A stretch of 64,000 nt of DNA from Paenibacillus qinlingensis (GTDB taxonomy: Bacteria; Bacillota; Bacilli; Paenibacillales; NBRC-103111): positions 124,001 to 188,000 of the forward strand of contig NZ_JABMKY010000011.1 of NCBI RefSeq assembly GCF_013204845.1, written 5' to 3'. A model generated the notes under the pieces. The model searched no databases. It was given only the letters and a program-made list of their open reading frames with translations, and had not been told where the DNA came from. This document shows, one piece after another, positions 24,313 to 31,668 of this stretch. Both the position numbers and the translations under genes were made by a program. Position 1 is the stretch's first letter. Every line of letters begins with the position of its first letter.

Positions 24313-25890
24313 ATGCTGCCGGTTCAAGGACAGGAATATTCCCTTCTAATGCTTTCATCCATACGCAAACGTCGTTTCCACAAACGAAACACGCTGCATA
24401 AAAAAAATATCCCAGGCGATATGCTCTTCGTTGTAACACAAGGCAAGGGCATCCTTTGCATCGATAATCAGGCTATACCGATCAAACCGAATCAGACTTT
24501 TTATTTAGTTGGAAATAAGCCTATTGAAGTGATGCTGGAGTCGGACTTTATCGAGTTCTACGTCCTAGTGATAAGACGCGTGACATTTTCCAAGAAGAAG
24601 GGAACTTGGCATTGTGCCAATGCGGTATCCGATCCCTCACTCTTTCAGACGGGCAAGCTGCAGTTAAAACAAGGGAAGCCGCATCTCGAGGGCATAGCAC
24701 AGCTCTATGAAGAATGCCGATCCAAGTCAGTTAAGGATCCAAGTATTCAACTCAAATTTCAAAGTCTTATCCAAGAAATACCGGGGGAAGTGCCGGAACC
24801 GATTGAACTTGAGGATGCGTCCAAAGGAATTGATCAAAGCATCACGTATATGTACAAGCATTTTACTAGCAAAATCAAACTAGAAACATTGTCGGACATC
24901 GCAGGATTGACGCCAACGTCCTACTCAAGAAGCTTCAAAAAAACGAAGAAGATGTCACCAGTTGAATATTTAAATCACATTCGTATAGATGCTTCGAAAG
25001 AACTCTTACTACTGCACGAGCCTTCCATCAAGGACATTTCAACAGCTGTTGGTTTCGGGAATGAGTTTTATTTTAGCCGAATGTTTAAGAATAGCTTTGG
25101 CATCTCACCAACGATGTATGTGAAAAGGAAACAATTGAAGGTAGCTGTCGCATCATGTTTTCGATTTCAGGATTGTTTGCGAGATCTTGGCGTGGAGGAC
25201 AGCTATGAATTGAATGGCTATCGACATTTGGAGTTAGGCATCGAGGAGAATAAACGGCAAATTGAAGTTCAACTAGCAGAGATGCGCAGCTATCGACCAG
25301 AGTTAATCATTGCAGATTATAGGCATCTGCCGATGTATAACCAGTTAAAGCTTATTGCACCAACGGTTATGGTAGATTTTTCAATGGACTGGCGTGCGTA
25401 TTATGTGAGGATTGCTGAATTGGTTGGACGGGAAAAAGAAGCACAACAAACGTTCAGTCAACTAGATCTTCGCGTGAAGTTTACGAGGGAAGCGTTGATG
25501 GACACCATCGGACTCCAAAGTGTGTCAGTCATTCGATTATATAGTGAGAAAATTCGCGTGCACGGCATGATCGATCACCCGCTAAGCCACTTATTATATA
25601 CAGAGCTTGGGTTAAAGCCAGGGAGTTGTGTGCCATTGAACGAGAGAACGAAGGAGTATGCGGTAGAAATCATGCCGTCGTTCGATACGGATTTCCTCCT
25701 GATTGATAAACGACTTACCTCGCAAGAAGAGGCTAATCTGTACAATAGCATGTTTAAGGGAACCTCTTGGGATGCGATGAAAGCTGTACAGAACAACCAG
25801 GTTCGCGTAATTTCGAATTGGATCAGTATGAGCTGGGCACCTAGCGGCCAAAACCAAATTTTAGATGATTTACTGCAATGGCATGCCTGA
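24313..25890 (+). CDS. btr: Btr-like AraC activator fused to a siderophore-binding domain
   Basis: 525 residues, cytoplasmic, against 529 for B. subtilis Btr (YbbB). Residues about 1-170 form an AraC-type N-terminal cupin domain. The AraC DNA-binding domain (about 175-275) reads KLETLSDIAGLTPTSYSRSF and IKDISTAVGFGNEFYFSRMF. From residue 275 to the end there is a Peripla_BP_2 domain without a signal peptide, ending SWAPSGQNQILDDLL. Btr uses this domain to sense imported bacillibactin and activate its uptake operon. Here a perfect Fur box controls the gene, and likely targets are siderophore uptake genes in the same genome; the operon at 15177-19704 is a candidate. The ribosome site is AAAGGGG, 12 bases ahead. 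Confidence 0.88.
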   Translation: MLPVQGQEYSLLMLSSIRKRRFHKRNTLHKKNIPGDMLFVVTQGKGILCIDNQAIPIKPNQTFYLVGNKPIEVMLESDFIEFYVLVIRRVTFSKKKGTWHCANAVSDPSLFQTGKLQLKQGKPHLEGIAQLYEECRSKSVKDPSIQLKFQSLIQEIPGEVPEPIELEDASKGIDQSITYMYKHFTSKIKLETLSDIAGLTPTSYSRSFKKTKKMSPVEYLNHIRIDASKELLLLHEPSIKDISTAVGFGNEFYFSRMFKNSFGISPTMYVKRKQLKVAVASCFRFQDCLRDLGVEDSYELNGYRHLELGIEENKRQIEVQLAEMRSYRPELIIADYRHLPMYNQLKLIAPTVMVDFSMDWRAYYVRIAELVGREKEAQQTFSQLDLRVKFTREALMDTIGLQSVSVIRLYSEKIRVHGMIDHPLSHLLYTELGLKPGSCVPLNERTKEYAVEIMPSFDTDFLLIDKRLTSQEEANLYNSMFKGTSWDAMKAVQNNQVRVISNWISMSWAPSGQNQILDDLLQWHA

Positions 25891-26008
25891 AAGAATACGA
25901 ATGGAAGAATATGAACGAAAGAATACCGCACTCGTGGTTGTCCTAATTGTGGTGACGTAGCATATGTACGACACTTGCTCATTATACATGGGGTAGGAGA
26001 ACATCAAG

Positions 26009-26854
26009 GTGAGGAGAGTGCGTGAATTGTCAAATGAGTTCGTGATGCGTTCATTGGATGAGATCCGGTTCTGGTCGCGTATTATGAAGGAGCATTCCTT
26101 GTTTCTCAAACTGGGTTTTCGATGTGAGGATACGACATTAATCCAAGAAGCGAATCATTATTATCATATGTTTGAACATATCGAGGGTCGATCACATGCT
26201 TATAACGAGTTGACAGATCCCGAACAAATTCGACGCTTCAATACCGAAGTATCTTCGGCTGCTGCACATATTTGGGCGTTCAAAAGAAAAGTTCTCGGAC
26301 TCATTATCCAATGCAAACTGCCTGGTGGTAACAACTTTCCGTTGTTAGTCGACCATACGAGCCGTGAGGCAAACTATTTTCGAAATCGGTTACATGAATT
26401 AAACACAGGGCGATTAGAGCCTTTACCGGACGCGATTATAGATGAAAATATATTCTTCTTGCGCATCATGGCGGATCACGCCAAGTTCATTGGTCACCTG
26501 CTGGACCCATCCGAGCGTCAGTTAGTGGAACAAGCAAGGAATTTTAGTCATGATTTTGACCAACTTCTCTTTCAAGCTATTGATTTAAGCGGGATGCGGC
26601 CGCAGTCCCAAACGAATCCGCTGTTGGATCAGTTCCTTGACCAGAATCGTGTCTCTGTCGTTGCCCTGCGTGATTTCAAAAAGACAGCCCGTGATTTAAT
26701 TGAGGCCTGCAAAATTAAGAGTATTATCCATCCCTTGCTTGCGGATCACGTGTTCCGTGAGGCGGAACGCTTCCTAGCCATCATTGATATGTTCGAGCAG
26801 TGCTTAACGGGCAATTCAATTATGGGGATGCGGGAGGAGCATGTGGGTCATTAA
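26009..26854 (+). CDS. DUF2935 protein, ferritin-like four-helix fold
   Basis: 281 residues. The start is a GTG at 26009 with AGGAG at 25995-25999 and a 9-base gap; TTG 26027 or ATG 26045 are alternatives. The protein consists of two related all-helical halves of about 125 residues. The first begins RSLDEIRFWSRIMKEHSLFL, the second DENIFFLRIMADHAKFIGHL, and each carries the His and Glu spacing of the DUF2935 family, whose solved members have a ferritin-like bundle with metal sites. The exact function is unknown. It lies between the iron-sensing Btr-like gene and the sulfonate-type operon. Confidence 0.82.
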   Translation: MRRVRELSNEFVMRSLDEIRFWSRIMKEHSLFLKLGFRCEDTTLIQEANHYYHMFEHIEGRSHAYNELTDPEQIRRFNTEVSSAAAHIWAFKRKVLGLIIQCKLPGGNNFPLLVDHTSREANYFRNRLHELNTGRLEPLPDAIIDENIFFLRIMADHAKFIGHLLDPSERQLVEQARNFSHDFDQLLFQAIDLSGMRPQSQTNPLLDQFLDQNRVSVVALRDFKKTARDLIEACKIKSIIHPLLADHVFREAERFLAIIDMFEQCLTGNSIMGMREEHVGH

Positions 26855-26871
26855 ATAAGATGGATATTTTA

Positions 26872-26938
26872 ATTCCGATAAAACTTATAGGGATATAACA
26901 AATTATCATTGACGAAGTTTCATCCGAAGTGGTACTCT
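26872..26938 (+). promoter_or_regulatory. Operator-like dyad and promoter of the sulfonate-type operon
   Basis: ATTCCGATA (26872-26880) and TATAGGGAT (26886-26894) form an inverted repeat with two mismatches, resembling sites of Rrf2-type sulfur regulators such as CymR, though that link is only suggestive. A promoter follows: TTGACG at 26909 and TACTCT at 26933, spacing 18. Confidence 0.45.
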
Positions 26939-26951
26939 AGAAATGTGACCA

Positions 26952-27003
26952 CCGTATGAACGGAGACGCTATTCTCTTTTGGGAGAAAAGTGTCTTTTTT
27001 TTT
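26952..27003 (+). promoter_or_regulatory. Leader hairpin CCGT-N4-ACGG plus intrinsic terminator, copy 1
   Basis: A small hairpin CCGT-ATGA-ACGG (26952-26963) is followed at once by a terminator: GACGCT-A-TTCTC pairs with GAGAA-A-AGTGTC (26965-26994), then nine T. It stands between the promoter and the ABC ATPase gene, so transcription must be controlled through it. The same arrangement, with the core CCGTA-N3-ACGGAGRCGYT, recurs at 31597-31646. It matches no riboswitch class that could be recalled. Confidence 0.75.
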
Positions 27004-27025
27004 ATTAAAAAGGGAGTTGAATGGA

Positions 27026-27802
27026 ATGAGCCAACCGTTGTTGAAACTCGAGCATGTGAACAAAACTTTTCAGTCCAGTAAAGGGTCAGTTCAAGCCTTG
27101 CACAATATTCAGCTGCAAGTGAAAGAAGGAGAATTTATTACAGTCATAGGACCCAGCGGCTGCGGCAAAAGCACGCTGCTCAAGATCATTGCTGGACTGG
27201 ATGTTACGCATACCGGCGAGGTTCAACTAGGCGGTCAGGTGATACAAGGGCCGGGCATTGACAAGGGCTTCATTTTCCAAGAGCCAAGGTTGTTCCCGTG
27301 GTTGAATGTCGAGAAGAATATTGCTGCTGACCTTTCGCTGAGAGATCCTGAAGTTCGGAAGAAAGTCGATGAACTGATTAAACTCGTTCGCTTGGAAGGC
27401 TTTCAGAAGTCGTTTCCGAAAGAGCTTTCTGGCGGAATGGCTCAACGTGTAGCCATAGCGAGAGCTCTGCTCCGTAATCCGAAAGTGCTGCTGCTTGACG
27501 AGCCGTTCGGTGCACTAGATGCTTTTACCCGAACGCACATGCAGGAAGTGTTGATTGATATTTGGCAAAAAAATAAAACAACGATGATTTTCGTCACGCA
27601 TGATATTGATGAAGCCATCTATTTAGCCAATCGAGTCGTGATCCTCAAACCGCGCCCTGGCGCCATCAGGAACATTGTGCCTATCGATCTGCCGATCCCG
27701 AGAAAGAAGACGACGACGTCTTTTCAGGAGCTGCGGCTTAAGGTGCTTAGTGAATTCGAGAAAATTGAAGAGCTAGAATTAATAGATAGTTCCGGTATTT
27801 AA
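27026..27802 (+). CDS. ABC transporter ATPase, nitrate/sulfonate/taurine type
   Basis: 258 residues from the ATG at 27026, with GGGAG at 27012-27016; the frame stays open upstream through the leader terminator, which is not coding. Walker A is [10 protein letters not shown], the Q-loop [12 protein letters not shown], the signature [15 protein letters not shown] and Walker [13 protein letters not shown], followed by FVTHDIDEA. The [10 protein letters not shown] form is typical of SsuB/TauB ATPases. It would energise the two permeases that follow, with the lipoprotein encoded at 33652. Confidence 0.88.
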   Translation: MSQPLLKLEHVNKTFQSSKGSVQALHNIQLQVKEGEFITVIGPSGCGKSTLLKIIAGLDVTHTGEVQLGGQVIQGPGIDKGFIFQEPRLFPWLNVEKNIAADLSLRDPEVRKKVDELIKLVRLEGFQKSFPKELSGGMAQRVAIARALLRNPKVLLLDEPFGALDAFTRTHMQEVLIDIWQKNKTTMIFVTHDIDEAIYLANRVVILKPRPGAIRNIVPIDLPIPRKKTTTSFQELRLKVLSEFEKIEELELIDSSGI

Positions 27803-27820
27803 GGAGAAAGGGGGATCTCT

Positions 27821-28633
27821 ATGAGCCAACAAGGACAATTGGTAGGTGTTGATCAACAGAGATACAAGCAACGATTAAATCGCGTGCTTCTTGGCGCTTT
27901 GGTACCAATATTCGTACTGCTTTCTTGGCAAATTCTTGGCCACCTGGGTGTGATTTCATCCTTGCTATTTCCAACGCCGCTTCGCATTATAAACGCGGGC
28001 ATTCAACTCATTCAAACAGGAGAGCTCTATGACAATATTAGAGTGAGTGTCGTCCGAGCACTATCAGGTTTCTTGTTAGGCGGATCTTTGGGCCTTGCCT
28101 TCGGGATTCTCGTTGGTTTATTCCGTAGAACGGAGAAAGCGCTAGATCCTACGGTCCAGATGCTTCGCATGGTGCCTCACTTGGCGATCGCGCCTTTGTT
28201 TATTTTATGGTTTGGTATTGGCGAAACAGCCAAAGTTCTTCTCATTGCCAAAGGCGCTTTTTTTCCACTTTATATCAATGCTTTCTTGGGTATCCGAGGC
28301 GTGGATAACAAGCTTTTCGATGTGACACGTGTGCTAGGGTTTAGCAAATGGAAACAAATCATCCGGTTAACAATTCCCGGAGCGCTGCCTCATATTTTAT
28401 TAGGCGTTCGTATCTCATTAGGTGTGTCTTGGCTTGGACTTGTTGTGGCTGAATTAATGGGATCGACCGCAGGGATCGGGTATATGATGTCGGATGCACG
28501 GCAATTCTCCAAAACACCCGTTGTGTTCGTTGGGATTCTCATATTTGCCGTTTTCGGTATCGTCGCGGACTCCGCTGTGAGGCTGCTTGAACGTAAATGG
28601 CTTAGCTGGCAAGACAGCTACAAAGGGCAATAA
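27821..28633 (+). CDS. ABC permease, SsuC/TauC type, first of two
   Basis: 270 residues, about six membrane helices. Typical SsuC features are the early FLSW-like QILGHLGVISSLLFPTP, the central MLRMVPHLAIAPLFILWFGI, GETAKVLLIAKGAFFPLYIN and the ATPase-contacting loop VTRVLGFSKWKQIIRLTIPG. AAAGGGGG precedes the ATG by about 8 bases. It is a clear paralogue of the next gene, and the two probably form a heterodimer; classical Ssu systems use a homodimer. Confidence 0.88.
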   Translation: MSQQGQLVGVDQQRYKQRLNRVLLGALVPIFVLLSWQILGHLGVISSLLFPTPLRIINAGIQLIQTGELYDNIRVSVVRALSGFLLGGSLGLAFGILVGLFRRTEKALDPTVQMLRMVPHLAIAPLFILWFGIGETAKVLLIAKGAFFPLYINAFLGIRGVDNKLFDVTRVLGFSKWKQIIRLTIPGALPHILLGVRISLGVSWLGLVVAELMGSTAGIGYMMSDARQFSKTPVVFVGILIFAVFGIVADSAVRLLERKWLSWQDSYKGQ

Positions 28634-28674
28634 TCACTACAAAGATTACCGCACAAAGTTAAGGGGGAGAAGGT

Positions 28675-29532
28675 ATGAGCAATCGTGTCGAGGCGCTAAG
28701 CCAAGCTACGCAAGGAATCGGCAAATCGAAGGGGCAGAAGTTAGAGCTTGTTCGGATCAAATGGTTGTGGGAGAGAGTGAACGATTTCGTCATCGGCGCG
28801 ATCGTACCCGTATTACTCCTTGTTATTTGGCAAGTATCTGGGGATTTGGGGCTGTTTTCGCCATCATTTTTACCCACACCGTTACAAATTGCTGCGGAAT
28901 TTCGCTCACTCATCGCTTCGGGTGAGTTGACCCAGCATTTATCAATTTCTTTACAACGCGCCGTCATCGGCTTTTTAATTGGTGGATCTATTGGGCTGTT
29001 TTTCGGATTTATCGTTGGTTTTGTTCAAAAGCTGGAGTTCATGCTCGATCCTTCGTTTCAAATGCTGCGCATGATTCCTCATCTCGCGATTGCACCGTTA
29101 ATCATACTTTGGTTTGGTTTCGGTGAGGTGTCGAAAATCGTGATCATTGCGAATGGTGCCTTTTTTCCAATGTATATCTACACCTTTCTCGGTATTCGAA
29201 ATGTGGATCACAAATTATTCGAGGTCGCTAAAGTATTGAATTTCAGCAAGTCGAAGCAAATTTTCCGCTTAATCCTCCCTGCCGCCCTGCCTGGCATTCT
29301 TTTAGGCTTACGTTTATCTGTGGCTATTTCTTGGCTGGGTCTCGTCGTAGCTGAGCTTATTGGTTCGCAGGAAGGGATTGGCTTTCTCATTAACTATGGC
29401 AAACAAAATTCAAGCGCTGAGCTTATTTTCGTTGGGGTTATCATTTTTGCGGTAATCGGGAAACTGGTAGATTCACTTGTACGTTGGCTAGAAAGAAGAT
29501 GGCTGAGCTGGCGTGACAGCTTCCAGGGCTAG
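28675..29532 (+). CDS. ABC permease, SsuC/TauC type, second of two
   Basis: 285 residues. It shares motifs with the preceding permease: LGLFSPSFLPTPLQIA, MLRMIPHLAIAPLIILWFGF, KIVIIANGAFFPMYIY and the coupling loop VAKVLNFSKSKQIFRLILPA. A charged N-terminal tail of about 38 residues is longer than in the first permease. GGGGGAG precedes the ATG at 28675. Tandem paralogous permeases in this ABC subfamily are less usual and point to a heterodimeric channel. Confidence 0.88.
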   Translation: MSNRVEALSQATQGIGKSKGQKLELVRIKWLWERVNDFVIGAIVPVLLLVIWQVSGDLGLFSPSFLPTPLQIAAEFRSLIASGELTQHLSISLQRAVIGFLIGGSIGLFFGFIVGFVQKLEFMLDPSFQMLRMIPHLAIAPLIILWFGFGEVSKIVIIANGAFFPMYIYTFLGIRNVDHKLFEVAKVLNFSKSKQIFRLILPAALPGILLGLRLSVAISWLGLVVAELIGSQEGIGFLINYGKQNSSAELIFVGVIIFAVIGKLVDSLVRWLERRWLSWRDSFQG

Positions 29533-29554
29533 GATACATCAAGGAGGGGTAGCG

Positions 29555-31150
29555 ATGAGCTCGGGCAAAATTACGAAATTAGTAGCCGATGTCTTAGTCA
29601 TCGGTGGAGGTCCCGCTGGGGCTTGGGCAGCTTGGAGCGCAGCCCAGCAGCATGCGAAGGTCATCCTCGTAGACAAAGGATTCCTAGGATCCAGCGGAGC
29701 TACCGCACCAGGAGGTACGAATTTGTTGTACCTGCCGCCAGATCCTGAGCTGAGAGAGAAGGCAGTCCAGCAGCGGTACAAGGAAAGTGGGTATTTGGCA
29801 GAGCCTGCCTGGATTCACCGTGTGCTTGATCAAGTGTATGAAAGCTTGCTGCTCGTGGAGAAGTGGGGTTATCCGTTTCGCCGTGATGAGCAGGGTATTC
29901 CATTAAGGGATCACTTACAGGGACCGGAGTACATGAAGCTAATGCGTCGTCAGGTCAGTCGGGCAGGTGTGAAGATCCTTGATCAATCGCCAGCCTTAGA
30001 GCTGCTCGTCGATGAGCATGGGGTTGGTGGTGCCCGAGGTATTTCACGCTTAGATGATTCGGAATGGGAAATCCAAGCGAATGCCGTCGTGATTGCAACA
30101 GGCGGATGTGCTTTTTTAAGTAAAGGTTTAGGGTGTAATGTCCTTACTGGAGAGGGAACTCTGATGGCGACGGAGCTCGGAGCTGAGCTTTCCGGCATGG
30201 AATTCACGCGTCAGTATGCGCCTAGCGCAGCCTTCGGCACGGTGACCCGTGGTCGATTGCTGAACTGGGCTACCTATACCTCGGAAGATGGCACGGTGCT
30301 GCAAGGTGGTGGTCCGAGAGCAGGGGATTTTCTGCCTAAAATGCTAAGCAAAGGCCCAGTCTACGCGGTTCTTAACCACGCGGACACGGAAGAAAAGCAG
30401 CAGATCCTGCGCAAATCGCACGCGATTTTCTTCGTGCCGCTGGACCGCGCAGGCATAGATCCCTTCACCGAGCGGTTCCCGCTCACGCTTCGCTACGAGG
30501 GAACCGTCCGTGGGACGGGCGGCATCCGCCTTACCGATGAGAGCTGCGCCTCAACGGTTCCGGGTCTTTATGCCGCTGGTGATGCAGCCACCCGTGAACG
30601 CGTTACGGGTGCCAAGTCAGGCGGAGGCGCGTTCAACGCCTCCTGGGCGATTTCCTCCGGCACATGGGCCGGTGCCGGAGCTGCGAAGCATGCGCTGACG
30701 CTGAGGCGCAGCGCAAGAGATCTGCGACCAGCAGGCCGCTACGGCCTGGTCGACCCTGATGCAGCCCCCGATCGCATCCTTGATGCGGGGGGCTTGGTCG
30801 AGGCCGTCCAGCGGGAGGTCTTCCCGCTGGACATCAATTATTTCCGCAGTGAGCCCGTGATCCGTCAATCGCTGGCGCGATTGGACGGTCTGTGGGCGAG
30901 CTTGCGGGGAGCGGCCGTGCACCCGACGGTGCAGGGTCGGGTTCGGGCGCGTGAGGTCGCGGCGATGATCGCGACGGCGAGATGGATGTACACCGCTGCG
31001 CTTGCACGCAAGGAGACGCGGGGCTTGCATTCGCTTGAGGAGTATCCGGAAACAGACCCTGCGCAGCAGTACCGCCTGATTGTCTCTGGCATTGAGGAGA
31101 TTGAGCTGCGCAAAGAGCTGGCGGCGGATCGGGAGGTTGCGGCACGATGA
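29555..31150 (+). CDS. FAD-binding flavoprotein of the fumarate reductase/AprA-like superfamily, copy 1
   Basis: 531 residues from the ATG at 29555, with AAGGAGG 7 bases ahead. The N-terminal FAD motif is DVLVIGGGPAGAWAAWSAA, followed by VDKGFLGSSGATAPGG, the mid-protein IATGGCAFLSKGLG and the late GLYAAGDAA that closes the FAD site. This is the FAD_binding_2 fold of fumarate reductase, L-aspartate oxidase and adenylylsulfate reductase alpha subunits. The stop overlaps the start of a ferredoxin gene (ATGA), so the pair should form one complex, as AprAB does. The 3' half, from about 30380, is much richer in GC than its neighbours and its paralogue. Substrate unknown; the transporter suggests an organosulfur compound. 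Confidence 0.82.
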   Translation: MSSGKITKLVADVLVIGGGPAGAWAAWSAAQQHAKVILVDKGFLGSSGATAPGGTNLLYLPPDPELREKAVQQRYKESGYLAEPAWIHRVLDQVYESLLLVEKWGYPFRRDEQGIPLRDHLQGPEYMKLMRRQVSRAGVKILDQSPALELLVDEHGVGGARGISRLDDSEWEIQANAVVIATGGCAFLSKGLGCNVLTGEGTLMATELGAELSGMEFTRQYAPSAAFGTVTRGRLLNWATYTSEDGTVLQGGGPRAGDFLPKMLSKGPVYAVLNHADTEEKQQILRKSHAIFFVPLDRAGIDPFTERFPLTLRYEGTVRGTGGIRLTDESCASTVPGLYAAGDAATRERVTGAKSGGGAFNASWAISSGTWAGAGAAKHALTLRRSARDLRPAGRYGLVDPDAAPDRILDAGGLVEAVQREVFPLDINYFRSEPVIRQSLARLDGLWASLRGAAVHPTVQGRVRAREVAAMIATARWMYTAALARKETRGLHSLEEYPETDPAQQYRLIVSGIEEIELRKELAADREVAAR

Positions 31151-31488
31151 TTGAATTCGTAAGTACGCAGCGGTGTGTGGGTTGCACGCTTTGTGTGAAG
31201 GTGTGTCCGACCAACGTGTTTGATAAAGGGATGGATGGCATTCCGAGCATCGCAAGGCAGGAAGATTGCCAGACTTGTTTTATTTGTGAAGCGTATTGCC
31301 CCGTGGATGCTTTGTATGTATCTCCGTATGACTCCCCTTTGGAGGAAGTGCCGACAGAAGAGGAGTTGATTGAAGCCAATCTGCTGGGCAGCTGGCGAGA
31401 AACACTCGGCTGGGGCAAGGGGCGAACAACGTTGGCGGAGCTGGACACAACCCCGTTTATCGATCGCATTTTACCTTCAAGACGATAG
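31147..31488 (+). CDS. Two-cluster [4Fe-4S] ferredoxin, partner of flavoprotein copy 1
   Basis: 113 residues. Two classical cluster motifs are present: CVGCTLCVKVCP near residues 12-23 and CQTCFICEAYCP near 41-52, each C-x2-C-x2-C-x3-CP. The remaining 60 residues are an acidic tail with a conserved GWGKGR segment shared with its paralogue. The ATG overlaps the flavoprotein stop by 4 bases. It would pass electrons between an unknown donor or acceptor and the FAD subunit in the cytoplasm. Confidence 0.9.
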   Translation: MIEFVSTQRCVGCTLCVKVCPTNVFDKGMDGIPSIARQEDCQTCFICEAYCPVDALYVSPYDSPLEEVPTEEELIEANLLGSWRETLGWGKGRTTLAELDTTPFIDRILPSRR

Positions 31489-31508
31489 GTTGATATTAAT
31501 AAATAGTG

Positions 31509-31537
31509 TTGACGGCATTGAAATACGGTGCTACTAT
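31509..31537 (+). promoter_or_regulatory. Promoter of the second flavoprotein unit
   Basis: TTGACG at 31509-31514 and TACTAT at 31532-31537 are 17 bases apart. The -35 box and the TACT start of the -10 box match those of the upstream operon's promoter (TTGACG, TACTCT). Confidence 0.6.
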
Positions 31538-31596
31538 GTGTTTAATCTTAGTAAACAACTTGGTTTTGTCGTGATACAAATGCATATCCTGTCCAA

Positions 31597-31646
31597 CCGT
31601 ACACACGGAGGCGTTCCTACATAAAAGGGATGCCTCTTTTTATTTT
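31597..31646 (+). promoter_or_regulatory. Leader hairpin CCGT-N4-ACGG plus intrinsic terminator, copy 2
   Basis: CCGT-ACAC-ACGG (31597-31608) is followed at once by a terminator: AGGCGTTCC pairs with GGGATGCCT (31609-31635), then CTTTTTATTTT. The 19-base core agrees with copy 1 at 26952 in 14 positions. The flavoprotein gene starts 23 bases later, so read-through must be regulated or partial. Confidence 0.75.
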
Positions 31647-31668
31647 CATTTTAGAGGAGGTCATGTAG

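Noticed and set aside
26952..27003. S-box, T-box or other known riboswitch in the sulfonate-operon leader
   Set aside because: The leader is too short and lacks the conserved elements of these classes; treated as an unassigned terminator leader.
28587..28925. Open frame overlapping the junction of the two permease genes
   Set aside because: Different frame from both permeases, no ribosome site, and the permease motifs account for the sequence.
30617..31469. Two minus-strand frames of more than 200 codons opposite flavoprotein copy 1
   Set aside because: They lie opposite the GC-rich 3' half, where high GC keeps antisense frames open; the plus-strand frame carries clear FAD and Fe-S motifs.
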